Below, piece by piece: positions 35,401 through 44,000 of a stretch of 64,000 nucleotides of DNA. A program made the translations under genes and the position numbers. Each line of letters begins with the position of its first letter. Within the stretch, counting starts at the first letter, position 1. The notes under the pieces were generated by a model. That model was not told where the DNA came from and did not search any database. It saw only the letters and a program-made list of their open reading frames with translations. The stretch comes from Harmothoe impar (lineage: Eukaryota > Annelida > Polychaeta > Phyllodocida > Polynoidae): contig OX381709.1 in NCBI GenBank assembly GCA_947462335.1, forward strand, positions 82,956,622 to 83,020,621, given 5' to 3'.

Positions 35401-38400
35401 TATTTGTTTATATATTTCATTGCATTTTCTCTACATTGATAATAAAATTCACTTATAAGTTGAAAAAGAATAGTTATAACTCTGTTTATACAATTTGATG
35501 ACTTCACAGGCCTTTAGATAATGGAAAGGGTTATCTGATAGGGGTAGATAGTTTTCCTTAGTTAAATAAATAGGGCTGCCACATTCCCATTGAAAATTTC
35601 CTCATCATCTAAGAAATGGTAAAAAAGTAGACCTGTGCAATTGATGTTGTCGAGTTGATCGGCTGTGGTGTCGGTGACAAACGACACATCAGGGAGACAC
35701 GAGTTCATGACGTCAACACTGACATACTCCTTGGTGCTCTCTGGGTCCTCTAAGGACAGGTCAAACTCCAACATGTCTCTGAAATAGTGGGGAAGGCACT
35801 GTAAAAACGTGTTTAAATCAGCTTCAAGTTGGGTTTAATGACCCAAAGTTTTAAATTGAAATTCAGTTTTGTCTTCTTCATATTTGTGATTACTTAGGCT
35901 ACGCTATAAGAAACTACAACTGATAACAAATGTCAGTTAGCATTTAAGGCTCACTCTCACCAACTCAGTGCAACTTAAAAAAGTGACGTACATGATCGGT
36001 GGACGTACATGATCGGTGGACGTACATGATCGGCAGAGGACAAAATCCGTCTTTTACCTCCTGCACTACGATGTTTAACTCTCCCAACCATACCTACAGG
36101 CTATGTATCTTTGGGGAGATTATTGGAAAAAAAAAACTCCCAAAATATTTATAGGGGCCGGAGGGGGGGGCTCAATGTGTAACCGATCATGTACGTCACA
36201 TGATGTACATGATCGGCTTGGAATGTCATGTTACATTTCCTCATTACCCACTGCTTCACATGTCTATGATTATACATATTTAGACCTACATCATATGTAC
36301 ACCTTGCTATGATTGATTTATGTTTTATATATGGTCAGAAAGGGTAATTAAGACAGTCAATAAATAATGGCCGATCATGTACGTCACATGACGTACATGA
36401 TCGGTATTTCAAATGTCATGTAAAATACTCTTACTAGTCGCATCTACACATGTCTAACATCTTACATGTCAAGACACACATCATATGTACACCTAGGTAA
36501 GGTTTATTTATGTTTTTCCTTGTTCAGAAAGGGTAGGGCAGTCAATAATTACCGATCATGTACGTCACCGATCATGTACGTCACATGACGTACATGATCG
36601 GTATTGAAATGTCAAGTAAAATTCTCTTCCTAGTCGAATATACACATGTCTAACATTTTACATGTCAAGCCACACATCATATGTACACCTTGGTAAGGTT
36701 TACTTATGTTATATGATGATCAGAAAGACTGGGGCAGTCAATAATCACCGATCATGTACGTCACCGATCATGTACGTCACCGATCATGTACGTCACCGAT
36801 CATGTACGTCTCCCGATCATGTACGTCTCCCGATCATGTACGTCACTTTTTTAGTTGCACTGATTTGGTGAGAGTGAGCCTTAACCATTTGTGATCATGA
36901 CGTTTGAATGCAGCCGTGGCGAGCAACTCGCCAGTGATGTTGATAAACTTCCAAAGGGTCGGCATGATGTAACCCCAGCAGGTTACTTGCTAGGGCTGCA
37001 TTCATGCATCATGACGGTCAAGGATATAGCATATGCATTGAAGCACTATGTGGCATGAATGTAAGCAAATTTATTAATACCACATAAGTGTCCTGGAAAG
37101 GTCATAATGGTATTTAAGTGGCTTCAAGTGGTATTTACTCTAATTAAAATGAATATGCTTAAAATGTTTCCTTAAGCATATTTAATTTACTTAAATGCAA
37201 ACAGTCATGCAGTTTAAAGTTTGATTATGACGCACCTGAAATGATCCATCTCGTAGGGCAGGAACTTGAAGGTGCTCTCCTTACTCTTGGGGAACACAAA
37301 GAAATCAGTTATAGATATCTGATTATTACACGTGTTGACCGTCAATAAATGTGCATCAGCGTGCGCCAACAATGTATAATTCTTGAATATCTGTCTGTAA
37401 GTCTTGGCGAGCTGGTCGCCGGTGACGACGATGCGACACGAGGAGACGGTGTCCTCAAGGAACATGTCGTGGGTGCGGAGACATTTCGCCGTGTGGTTTT
37501 TAAAGTCGTCCTTACTCTGACATTCCTTGTTGTAGCTGTGTTTGATGCCGAACTTGAAGATGGACTGGCCGTCACTCACGTACGGGACATACCTGGGAGA
37601 AAGGGCAGAAGTATAAGCGTTAATCCTTTAAGGACAGCATCATACCCGTCACTCACATATGGTAATTGCCTTGGGTGAGGGACGAAGGGGAGAAGTATAA
37701 GGGTTGATATTGGGCACTTAAAGTGGATATGTCCAGGAGTTAGGACTGCATGAAGGTTGGTATTTAAGCAAACATTTTATTTCTTAAAGTGACTCTTTCA
37801 GCAGTCAGTAAATGCCAGGGAAATGTCCCAGAAAGTGGCATATACCAGGATTAAAGATGCTTAAAACTTTAAGCTTAGCTAAATGATCCATGCAGAACCG
37901 TACAATGGACTGGCCATCACTCACATACGGGACCATACCTAGAGGAGAAAGGAAGGTTAGAGTTGCAGCAGTCTTCGCAAAACATTTTCACCATGCAGGG
38001 CAGTAGTCCTTGCGGCAGGTGAGGGTGAGGGAGAAACCGAGGGTGAGGGGAGCAGCTGAGGGTGGGGGGAGCAGCTGAGGGTGGGGGGAGAAGATCAGTA
38101 TGAGGGGAGCAGCTGAGGGTGAGGGGAACAGCTGAGGGTGGGGGGAGAATAACAGCATGAGGGGAGCAGCTCGTGGTGAGAGGCTCATAGTGGAGCAGCT
38201 CATGGTGACGGACCGAATAGAATTCCACAGGACAGGATATCAAAATCAAAGTTTTGTATAAAATTCAGGACAAAATAATATTTTGTTACAGGGAATAATA
38301 ACAAAAAAATGTTTTAATTTGCCAAAACTATTAGTGTGCACTCTACTTGTAACTTTAATTCTAGTTGGAACAGTTGAAAAATGCTTTCAGTTTTGAAATG

Positions 38401-39082
38401 CTCAGATTGTGCAGGGCATTCTAAGACCACTAAGGACGCTCGACAATCATTTTCCTTTGGTGTCTATTTTCTATGTGTTCTTCTCAAGGATATAGATATG
38501 GAACTATTATAATCAGATTAGTGGCCACATAGGATCGTTGGTTTGAGCAGGAAACTGTGGATTATAAATTGCAAAAATCACGGGGTGCTATAGGCTATTC
38601 AGGATCAAACGTCTGAAATAATCTCATCAAGATAACTTGTTTTCAATAATTATTCAAAATATATGAACTATACCAAATGATTAGAGTTATTCCATGTGGG
38701 GGAAGAGGGAGGAATTCAAGAAGAGGGAAAAAAGGGTGGAAGAGAGAAAAAGTAAGGGAAGCAAAAAGGATCACATGCATAGATGATTATTATATCTTTG
38801 CATTAGGCGACATTCCTACATGGACAAATCAAAAAAGTAATCTTTTCCGGCTATTTTGTTAAAATGCTTTTACCAAATAACTTACCAGTTTGTGTTTTTT
38901 GCGATAATTCTGAGACCCCGCGTCACGTTATTGTTGCTGGTACTAAAGGTCCACTCCGGGGCTGATGCATTCTGGGAGGATTCAGGGACCAGGGTGTCAT
39001 TGGTGTCACCTGTCTGACCTTCACTGTCTGACAACCAGGCCAAGGTCAACAAGATGGCCGCCAAGCACTCAAAGGACTTCAT
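23314..39082 (-). CDS. Nine-exon gene for a large signal-peptide, multi-pass membrane protein of unrecognised family
   Basis: The coding exons, in order, are 39082-38886, 37592-37236, 35778-35633, 35027-34909, 33975-33817, 32648-32478, 31874-31699, 25818-24117 and 23499-23314. All eight introns are GT-AG and all phases match, including codons split across exons 1/2 (W66), 2/3, 3/4 and 7/8. The sum is 3,213 nt, or 1,070 aa plus a TAG stop. Residues 1 to about 22 form a signal peptide with a hydrophobic core LAAILLTLAWL. N28, N38, N52 and N98 are N-glycosylation sequons, with more further on. A first membrane helix lies at about 391-413. A Cys/His-rich hydrophilic stretch follows at about 464-495, then hydrophobic segments near 597-617, 648-670, 768-796, 818-856 (perhaps two helices), 954-974 and a possible re-entrant segment at 984-998. 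I do not recognise the family and assign no function; a receptor or transport role would be a guess. The exon model is strong. Transcript ends are unknown. Confidence 0.85.
23523..23805. mobile_element. GGCCAAA-type MITE in intron 8
   Basis: Flanked by TTA at 23520-23522 and 23806-23808, with inner arms GTTTGTTTTAGGTAA and ACCCTGAAACACACTTG. It lies 24 bp from the exon 9 acceptor on its upstream side. Confidence 0.65.
24117..25818 (-). CDS. Exon 8: Cys/His-rich loop and main membrane domain
   Basis: This 1,702-nt exon encodes residues 442-1009. The acceptor is CTGTTGCAG|T and the donor is CTTCAG|GTGAGT. It begins with a hydrophilic stretch rich in Cys and His (C464, C465, C471, H472, H473, H477, H478, C486, H488, C495), then an acidic linker. 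The hydrophobic segments listed for the whole gene follow, separated by basic loops (LRHKEKSDDKPKQ, GKLRRRPSLVW). The open frame continues past the acceptor and donor, but the conserved-looking sequence stops at the splice sites. Confidence 0.85.
25800..26625. repeat. Intron 7 segmental duplication, unit 1 (includes exon 8 acceptor)
   Basis: Starting at the first bases of exon 8, this segment is repeated at 27690-29030. Shared blocks include GTCACTAATGTATTTAGTC, GAGTTTAACCTAATTAC and GATTTAGAAGCAGGGAGGG. Unit 1 still serves the gene. Confidence 0.7.
26277..26525 (-). other. Unexplained open frame in intron 7
   Basis: An 82-codon frame contains LNLDLPADFLIRMYRHYF and SAKKPADHRENLP, which looks more protein-like than surrounding intron. 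In the related duplicated segment near 28.8-28.9 kb the central part of this sequence is missing. It may be a relic of a transposase or an unrecognised exon. I cannot assign it. Confidence 0.15.
27130..27320. repeat. Clustered TAGAATCTACTGTA palindromes
   Basis: GTAGAATCTACTGTA and close variants (ACAGTAGATTCTACTGT) occur about seven times in both orientations over 190 bp. The region can fold on itself in many registers. No element ends recognised. Confidence 0.6.
27690..29030. repeat. Intron 7 segmental duplication, unit 2
   Basis: A copy of 25800-26625, starting with CTACCTGCGTAGGCTGCAAC, which corresponds to the exon 8 start and acceptor. It contains extra sequence, including the MITE at about 28005-28250, and lacks about 120 bp present in unit 1. 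Internal sub-repeats at 28.3-28.7 kb (AAAATGACTnnAATGCT, TCATGTGTTAATT) show further local duplication. Confidence 0.65.
28005..28250. mobile_element. TTAA-target MITE inside duplication unit 2
   Basis: It begins TTAA|CCCTTTAACGACGG and contains TAACTCGCCAGTGCTACATTC. Unit 1 of the duplication lacks it, which fixes the insertion as later than the duplication or lost from unit 1. Confidence 0.6.
30010..30395 (+). repeat. Polypurine GGAA/GAAG microsatellite with G-run
   Basis: The plus strand is almost all A and G for about 385 bp, mostly GGAAGGAAGGAAGAAAGG, preceded by a run of GGGGGGGG at 30076. Long Pro/Ser frames on the minus strand are artefacts of the repeat. It lies inside intron 7. Confidence 0.9.
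30560..30735. mobile_element. TTAAGC-rich MITE copy
   Basis: Matches 34336-34525 in order: TTAATGCCACTTAATTCAGC, GACGTTTACATTC, CAAGTTTGCTTGAATGTCAA, ending ATGCAGCG. Confidence 0.5.
31007..31316 (+). mobile_element. CACTGATATT-family MITE, copy 3 (310 bp)
   Basis: TA|CACTGATATTCTG at the left and ATTATCAGTG|TA at the right. Internal GTCAAGTTGGTCAGTACAG matches the copies at 1.7 and 43.1 kb. Confidence 0.7.
31458..31662. mobile_element. TTAA-type MITE just downstream of exon 7
   Basis: CCCTTTACGGACC at the left and TTAAAGGG|TTAA at the right. The left target (TCAG) has decayed. It sits 36 bp past the exon 7 donor in intron 7. Confidence 0.6.
31699..31874 (-). CDS. Exon 7: first transmembrane helix
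   Basis: This 176-nt exon starts at phase 0 and ends with two bases of S442. It encodes VCHDPYRV and then a clear membrane helix (ANIILVCVNVGSYMAVLLF), followed by a basic Cys/His tail (ECCSKHKETKKRHRW). The positive residues after the helix suggest the cytosolic side. The acceptor is CTCTTCCAG|GTG and the donor is GGAG|GTGAGC. Its acceptor region is tandemly repeated upstream. Confidence 0.85.
31863..32030. repeat. Tandem copies of the exon 7 acceptor region
   Basis: A roughly 53-bp unit (AAGAGGTATACAGGATATGT, then GCGGTACGGGTCGTG) occurs three times, starting with exon 7 itself. It covers the first ten codons of the exon plus the polypyrimidine tract. Upstream copies have lost the AG (CTTATTGA in place of CTTCCAGG). 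Confidence 0.8.
32478..32648 (-). CDS. Exon 6
   Basis: The exon has 57 codons, phase 0 at both ends, acceptor TGTTCCAG|GTG and donor TCCTGG|GTAGGT. It encodes a basic, Ser/Thr-rich segment (MASRHHRRWFWGRLTASS) containing a CC pair, just before the first membrane helix. No motif was recognised. Confidence 0.8.
32757..32850. repeat. CTTTGACC MITE, single arm
   Basis: CCCGGTCAAAGACTACACC is repeated, ending AGACGTTTCAATTGTTACA and then CATGAGATACGGCC. Only the right arm of the foldback element is present, in intron 5. Confidence 0.55.
33097..33400. repeat. GGGAGTGGTCATT MITE, half-degraded
   Basis: TAAGGGAGTGGTCATTTTT at the left and shared inner blocks (TTACTATAGCTCAAAGGGGT) match 35056-35315. 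The right end is not recognisable. Intron 5. Confidence 0.55.
33817..33975 (-). CDS. Exon 5
   Basis: The exon has 53 codons, phase 0 at both ends, acceptor CCTCACAG|GTG and donor TTGGAG|GTACTT. It encodes VQEDGCRTS through an amphipathic stretch (HLYMIALYVQVYFIAEYL) to ENPQDLE. Partial, decayed copies of its 5' half and acceptor lie just upstream in intron 4. Only this copy keeps both splice sites and the frame. Confidence 0.8.
33930..34585. repeat. Decayed partial copies of exon 5 in intron 4
   Basis: The 5' half of exon 5 with its acceptor recurs at about 34080-34165, 34205-34290 and 34540-34590. Matching blocks are GAGCGGTCCAGGTGGTT, CCTCCTGTACCTGTA and GGACAAACCACAGT. The copies keep TTTACAG acceptors but are frameshifted and lack the donor half. 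Confidence 0.75.
34336..34525. mobile_element. TTAAGC-rich MITE, best copy (about 190 bp)
   Basis: Inverted ends are CACTGCATGAAC and GTTCATGCAGTG, with inner arms TATTTAAGCAAA and TTGCTTAAATACC. Complete or partial relatives lie at 19.2, 30.6, 37.0, 37.7, 40.4, 41.5, 49.6 and 58.0 kb. Confidence 0.75.
34909..35027 (-). CDS. Exon 4: lysine-rich linker
   Basis: This 119-nt exon has the acceptor AACTTCCAG|AG and the donor ACCGAG|GTAGGT. It encodes EAKQVNSWFEKN followed by a strongly basic run (IKKKKSAARKK). Such a run is unusual in a presumed extracellular region and could mark a processing site, or mean the topology is not as simple as assumed. A MITE lies only 28 bp upstream of this exon, inside intron 3. 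Confidence 0.8.
35056..35315. mobile_element. 260-bp GGGAGTGGTCATT MITE in intron 3
   Basis: Inverted ends GGGAGTGGTCATTCTTTTAA and AAAAATGACCACTCCC, flanked by TAA on both sides, with G-runs and C-runs next to the arms. A 3-bp TAA target suggests PIF/Harbinger mobilisation (inference). It ends 28 bp from exon 4. Confidence 0.8.
35633..35778 (-). CDS. Exon 3: acidic extracellular segment
   Basis: The exon is 146 nt, phases 2 in and 1 out. The acceptor is ACTATTTCAG|A and the donor is CACAG|GTCTAC, a GT site with a weak downstream consensus. It encodes an acidic stretch (FDLSLEDPESTKEY) ending in the sequon NCT. The split glutamate codon (G + AG) formed with exon 4 supports the junction. Confidence 0.8.
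35948..36880. mobile_element. 933-bp TTAA element built from CGATCATGTACGTCAC palindromes
   Basis: Inverted ends GGCTCACTCTCACCAA and TTGGTGAGAGTGAGCC extend over more than 60 bp. TTAA lies on both sides (35944-35947 and 36881-36884). Three direct CGATCATGTACGTC motifs lie at one end and about six at the other. The interior is about three tandem 190-bp units, each opening with the motif paired head to head (GTACGTCACATGACGTAC). No frame of note. It lies in intron 2. Confidence 0.8.
36885..37040. mobile_element. TTAA-type MITE, partial, abutting the 933-bp element
   Basis: Starts CCATTTGTGATCATGACG and contains GAGCAACTCGCCAGTG and GGGCTGCATTCATGCATC. It shares its left TTAA with the neighbouring element. 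Confidence 0.5.
37044..37215. mobile_element. TTAAGC-rich MITE copy in intron 2
   Basis: GTAAGCAAATTTATTAATAC through AATTTACTTAAATGCAAAC to CATGCAGTTTAAAG follows the same plan as 34336-34525. It ends 21 bp before the exon 2 donor boundary. Confidence 0.5.
37236..37592 (-). CDS. Exon 2: extracellular region
   Basis: This 357-nt exon starts with one base that completes W66 and ends with two bases of an Arg codon. The acceptor is CTCCCAG|G and the donor is TTCAG|GTGCGT. It encodes about 118 residues with several cysteines (KECQSK, AKCLRTH, SSCRIV, NTCNN) and sequons NHT and NYT, consistent with a disulfide-bonded secreted domain. No known fold was recognised by eye. Confidence 0.85.
37745..37895. 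mobile_element. TTAAGC-rich MITE copy in intron 1
   Basis: ACTGCATGAAGGTTGGTATT, TTAAGCAAACATTTTATT and a right end TCCATGCAG. Confidence 0.5.
38030..38170. repeat. GGGGGAGCAGCTGAGGGT tandem repeat
   Basis: About seven imperfect units of roughly 18-20 bp in intron 1. Minus-strand Pro/Ser frames here are artefacts. Confidence 0.75.
38230..38880. other. Intron 1, nothing recognised
   Basis: AT-rich, with no repeat ends or coding signal seen beyond the exon 1 donor. Confidence 0.4.
38886..39082 (-). CDS. Exon 1: signal peptide and glycosylated N-terminus
   Basis: The exon opens with ATG AAG TCC and encodes residues 1-65 plus two bases of W66. The first 22 residues have the basic-hydrophobic-polar layout of a cleavable signal peptide. 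Sequons NDT, NAS and NVT follow. The donor is CTG|GTAAGT, a good consensus. The bases directly upstream of the ATG read TATTTACAG, so a 3' splice site appears to end exactly at the start codon. This implies at least one further non-coding 5' exon upstream that I could not locate. Confidence 0.85.
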
Positions 39083-39129
39083 CTGTAAATAGAGAATGGT
39101 TGGATATTACTTATAGCTATAGCGGGCAC

Positions 39130-39780
39130 ATACTGCTTTAATGCATCATGCCCGTGGTCGTCATATTGCATGAATGGAGCTTTGACGAGTAACTCACCAG
39201 TGCTGTACTCATGCTTGATGGCGACCCTACAGGGTTGGACGGTCCGCATCATCTGCCAATGCAGACCTTTCTGATGTAGATAATAATTTATCTCTGCTAT
39301 ATGGCCGCATTTTGCAATTCTGATTTTAAAAAGTCACACTGATCCCCTTCCTTTATACTGATTTATGTAAAGGAAGCGCTTATGGTGGATATCTTTGTTG
39401 TTGTCTGGTTCATCGACAGTAAAACTGCCTTTTCTACCCAGCAGCAGAACCTGCTTAAACCACATTGTCATCGTTGAGCCAGATGCACTCAAAACAATTG
39501 ATGCCGTCCTACCCTTTCAGTCCCGGTTTTGAAAGGAGTTACGGTATCACATGACCTAACTGTAAGCTTATCACTTGATTACAACTCTCATTTCCATGAG
39601 TATTTGCGTAAGTCTCTTTGAGTAAGGCATCGGTCATATTTTGTTTTGCCTCAGTCATTTTTGAAAATCAGCTCGTCATTCTGACTAATGTTCCTCTGAC
39701 TAACCTTGGACAGCTACTACTAAAGTATACAGACTAGGCCCCGGAGCACAAAGATTATCAGTGTACATATGCCTTCCATT
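39130..39780. repeat. Decayed MITE remnants upstream of exon 1
   Basis: 39130-39260 resembles the TTAA-type family (GAGTAACTCACCAGTGCTG). 39560-39775 resembles the CACTGATATT family and keeps its right end TTATCAGTGTACA. No promoter motif was recognised here, although the 5' untranslated exon of the large gene should lie upstream of 39082. Confidence 0.4.
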
Positions 39781-40147
39781 TATGTGTGATTAAACAATCT
39801 CCCTTTGTAGTATGACAAACTACCAGTACAATGCTGAGAAGTCAGATTGAATTGCTAATGCATATCATATTGATGCAGAAGAGATAAGATTTACATTGCC
39901 TCCCATTCAGTGGCAACGGTAGCAGTGAGCCAATCCATCAGGTGTTGTCAACCATATTGATGTAAGGTGGGGGTGGAGGGGGGGGGGGGTGATGGCAGCA
40001 GATTATATTGCATTCTCTGTGGGTGGTTGTGTACCTCATGTCTCATTGATTGAGATATGATTAAAACATGTTTTTATCATATCACATGTATTAGACTGCC
40101 ATTTACTTTAATGAAAAGGAAAGAAAAATATCCTGGTCTTTACCTTG

Positions 40148-40331
40148 GGCCAAATAAATAAAAGGTGTGTTTCAGGTTACCCGAGTCGGCATTGAAGTTC
40201 GTGAGTCGATTTATAGGTACATTTCAGGCCAAAGGTAAAAAAAAAATATTCTAAAAAAATCAAAAAAATCCGACCTACCTACCCTAGATTTTCAGACCAT
40301 GAACCTGAAACACACCTTCTTTTTTTTGGCC
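40148..40331. mobile_element. GGCCAAA-ended MITE (184 bp)
   Basis: GGCCAAATAAATAAAAGG at the left and TTTTTTTTGGCC at the right, with inner GGTGTGTTTCAGGTTACC paired to its complement. Flanks are TTG and TTA, a one-base mismatch. It is an internally deleted form of 16425-16737. Confidence 0.7.
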
Positions 40332-40404
40332 TTAGTCAATTAATTGCTACTTCCCAAATTGCAATATTACTAAACGTAGCTTATGAAATAATTACCAATT
40401 TATA

Positions 40405-42710
40405 AGACAGTACACTGCATGACATTTAAACAAACGTTTTATTGCCTGAAGTTACTCTTAACGCAGCGTTAAGATGATACCATATAAAACAATATCTATT
40501 GGATTCCTAAAGCTTCCCATAACATTTGATCGGTGATGACATGCCAGTCATACTATATTGAGGAAGAGTCAGCCAGGTTCGACAAAAAGCCTCATGAGGT
40601 CTGGTAGAGTTAGACTACATGACAACCCGTATAGTTTATGGTAAGTGTCGGCCGATACATCACACAGTCCCCGGGGAAATTTGTGTGATGATATTACGGT
40701 GCTATTAACCCCTATATCCACAGCTGGTACTGGCTACATGGCTTCTCTAATGGGCTGCCCTCTGTATTTTATGTTACTATAGACCAGGGCTGCAAACAAA
40801 GTTGACTTTTCAGAAACGTTATTTATGAAGCTTTTGAACATTTCTGAAGTGAGACTGACAAATGTTTAAATTAACCTCGAACATAACAATTACAGACAAT
40901 GGCTATTCAGCTAAACCAATGTAAACACAACTTTATTATAAAGGAGTCACCCTTTATTGACGCATGGGTCTATAGATAAAGAATGGTGTAAGGTGGGGTG
41001 GATGCTGGTAGACTAATGAAGTGTACAATGTAATGATACGATATGGTGATATTTGACATACTAAGTATACTAAGTATACATCTCTGCTCTAATGAGGTCA
41101 AAAAGGGGAAAAGGGGGCCATATTTCAGGTTACCTGACCCTATTTAGAAAAAGAAGGTCGACCCTGGAAAATGTTTTCTGGTATTTTTTGACATTAACAA
41201 TTGACCACATGACCTGTGAGTAATTTCTAATGGTTCAGAGCCATAAGAAAATCCACAAATAAATGTTTGGGTACTTTCTGAAACCTCTATAAAATGTTAC
41301 CGCAATTTCTTGTTCAAGCGCCCCTACGTTTATAAATTTCAATGCCCTGTTATCCCCTGCGCTTATACAGGGACTCGTGCTTAAATGAGTCCCTTTGAAG
41401 AGAGGTTTTGGATTTCAGCCGGGTCTAGACCTGCGCTTCTTTGAGACCTCTGCGCTTAAATTGGCGGTTACATTCTCAATAAACAGTGCTCTCACTGCAT
41501 GTGTCTTGGCGTTTAAGCTAAGCTAAGAGTCCTTAAAGTTACACTTTAATTCTAGTAAATGCCATTGAAAGCTGCTTAAATGTCATTACTTCCTTTCCAT
41601 TACATTTGCATGGCCTTTACTGAACTTACCACTGCGTAAAGAGTGAATTTAAGCAATGAGAAGTTTGCTTGAATGCCAATGTTCATGAAATGTAATCATT
41701 ATTTCAGAGTTTGGTAGAGTGAGACAGCATGGGTACTTAATCACATGTGTCGGCCAATACATCACACAGTCTCAGGGGAAATTTGTATGATGATATTAGT
41801 GTTCAATTAAGTCCTAGTCACAGCTGGCACATTGCCTCTGCTATAGACCGGGTCTCTATCTTTATGTTGTTGGATGGGAAACGGTGCAAGATGGGGTGGA
41901 TGTGGGTAGACTTTAATAGCTTTAAAGAGCCTTCATGTAGGTTTTTTCTGGTGGTGTTATCGTCAAATAAAGAGTAGCATGTTAACAATGAGAGTGACGC
42001 TTTGCTCATTTATGCCCTTTAGCAGTGATGGGAGGTGGGTGGAAGCATTGGGAGCAGGACTATAGGTCCATCTTCTGGTGAAAGTTGGCTGAGAGAAGAT
42101 AAAGAGCTATTGCACTTGTATAAAAGAAATAACTCTTATTTTTGAATAGGACATTGTGCACAGCTTGTTCTGATTTATTTCTTCATCTAAAGTCGGTTGT
42201 AATCTATGTAGGGCACTCAGGGGTGGCCATTGTGGGCTGGACAAAAGGCTGCAATCTAAAGCTCCCTTGCTTATTTCTCCTTGGATACTAAATCACAAGT
42301 TCTCCTCTAAATATAGTGTAAGCCAAGTCTATGGTTGTCTTTTGAAGTTCCTTGCTCTAATCCTATCCTACGACTTGCCTTCAGATGAAAGGGAATGCCT
42401 TAGATTAAAGAAAATATATATGATATACAGAAGCTATAACTTGATATTGCCCTGCAATATTAGATAAGAATATATTTATATTGTGCTTACACCTATATCA
42501 TCTCATTTCTAGGCCAGGTTATATAGCTTCCTATATATCAAATATAATCTGAACGATTTGCTTTCATATGAAGGCATTGTGCTAAGACGTGTGGAGAGTG
42601 CACAGTACAGCCTTACACCAATACCCCTACCTCTCTTACTATATGTATCTTTCAGTGTAAGCTATAAAACATAAAAACTATACTGTGGGTCTTGTGACCT
42701 TGGACATTCT
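40405..42710. other. Intergenic DNA with repeat fragments
   Basis: TTAAGC-rich MITE pieces lie at about 40405-40480 and 41494-41693. A GGCCAAA-family fragment lies at about 41110-41280 (TTTCAGGTTACCTGACCC). The pair GCCGATACATCACACAGTC (40650) and GCCAATACATCACACAGTC (41750) marks an old duplication. No gene seen. Confidence 0.4.
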
Positions 42711-42714
42711 GACC

Positions 42715-44000
42715 TCCAAATGCTACACTCAACATTGCCTGAAAGCTATTCCATGGCATCAGCTGCTATTGCATTGCCTGACCGAGCGATGACCCCATGG
42801 TCTGTTGATTCTGTATCAATACGCTGTACCAACAAAGATGCCAGATGCCCACTGTCAGCCCTCCCACACTCTGAACCCCCTCCCCCACGGTATTCTAACA
42901 GACTCAACCACTTGTCCTCATCCCCAATCTGACATCTTCCTTCTTCAATTCAATATTCCCATGCCCCTGTCTCTCCTACACTGATATTCCTAGGCTCCCT
43001 ATACGCCCAACCTCTCAGTCAGTAGTGCCTAACCTAGTTAGTCATTTTTTGGCTTCCTATACAACCAACCTAGGTCAGTTATTATTGTCAGGTTGGTCAG
43101 TACTGACCAACCCACCTTAGTCTTTTTATTTCCAGGGGGAGCCACTGAGTGGTCATGACAGGTGGCCCCAACTAGTGGTATACAAATACAACACACTAAT
43201 GATGAACCTAGGTTAGCCATTACAGACTGACCCCTCGGTCATTTTTGAATATAACTTTGTCATTATGACTAACATTCATATGACCAACCTAGGATAGTCT
43301 GTACTGACTAACCCTTTCAATCTATGGAGTTTCAGTGTACACCTGTGCTCACTTTCCCTCAAACACATCATTTATCACACCTCCACCTGCCCTTACACCT
43401 TTACCCCATCCTGACACCCGTGGGTCCTATTGGTGAAAGCCCCTGTTCAATGGCATCAGACAAGCTTGCAGTCAGGCAATGGGACCAATACAGAGCTCAG
43501 GTGCTTTCTGAAAGCCCTGCAGTGCTCCTCTGTGACTATGGAGATTGGACTGTTCCAGTATAACGTGTCTCCCAGGACATAAGTTATATTACCCCTGGGT
43601 CTAGGGTCATCTATCACACAGAGCATGTATTCGTGCAATAACAAGCCCAATTCCCCAATCAACCATACCTTCCCACCCTTTAGTCTTTTATCGTTTACCT
43701 AAATCTCTACTTGCCCCTCCACCTTTATCCCATCCTGAGATCGACCTGTGAGTCCTATGGGTGCAATCCCCCGTACAATGGCATCAGGAAGCCTTGCATT
43801 CATAATCTTGGTCCATAACGACGCCTGAGTGCTTTCTGAAAGCCCTCTAGCCAGGAGTCTAGCTCACTCCTGGGACATGTGTTATATTACCCCCGGGTCT
43901 ACAGTCACCCATCACACAGCGATGTATTAGTGTAATGGCGCTAACAGGTCATGGTACCCGCACTGTGTGGGGGGGGGGGGTGAATGTGGAGGGTGTTGTG
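42715..44000 (+). repeat. Long dispersed repeat family, copy split by a MITE
   Basis: 42715-42976 matches 51.5-51.7 kb, and 43340-43960 holds two tandem versions of the block seen at 54.0-54.3 and 56.3-56.6 kb (GGTCCTATTGGTnnnAGCCCCTG, TGCTTTCTGAAAGCCC). The CACTGATATT MITE at 42979-43337 is inserted between. A run of G follows at about 43971. Confidence 0.6.
42979..43337 (+). mobile_element. CACTGATATT-family MITE, intact (359 bp)
   Basis: TA|CACTGATATTCC at the left and GAGTTTCAGTG|TA at the right. Nearly identical to the outer parts of 179-1997, for which it is the empty-site reference. TA target and CA-starting ends suggest a Tc1/mariner-like source (inference). Confidence 0.8.

Noticed and set aside
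35990..36850. CRISPR-like array of CGATCATGTACGTC repeats
   Set aside because: Spacing is irregular, repeats are palindromic pairs inside a TTAA transposon, and the DNA is eukaryotic.
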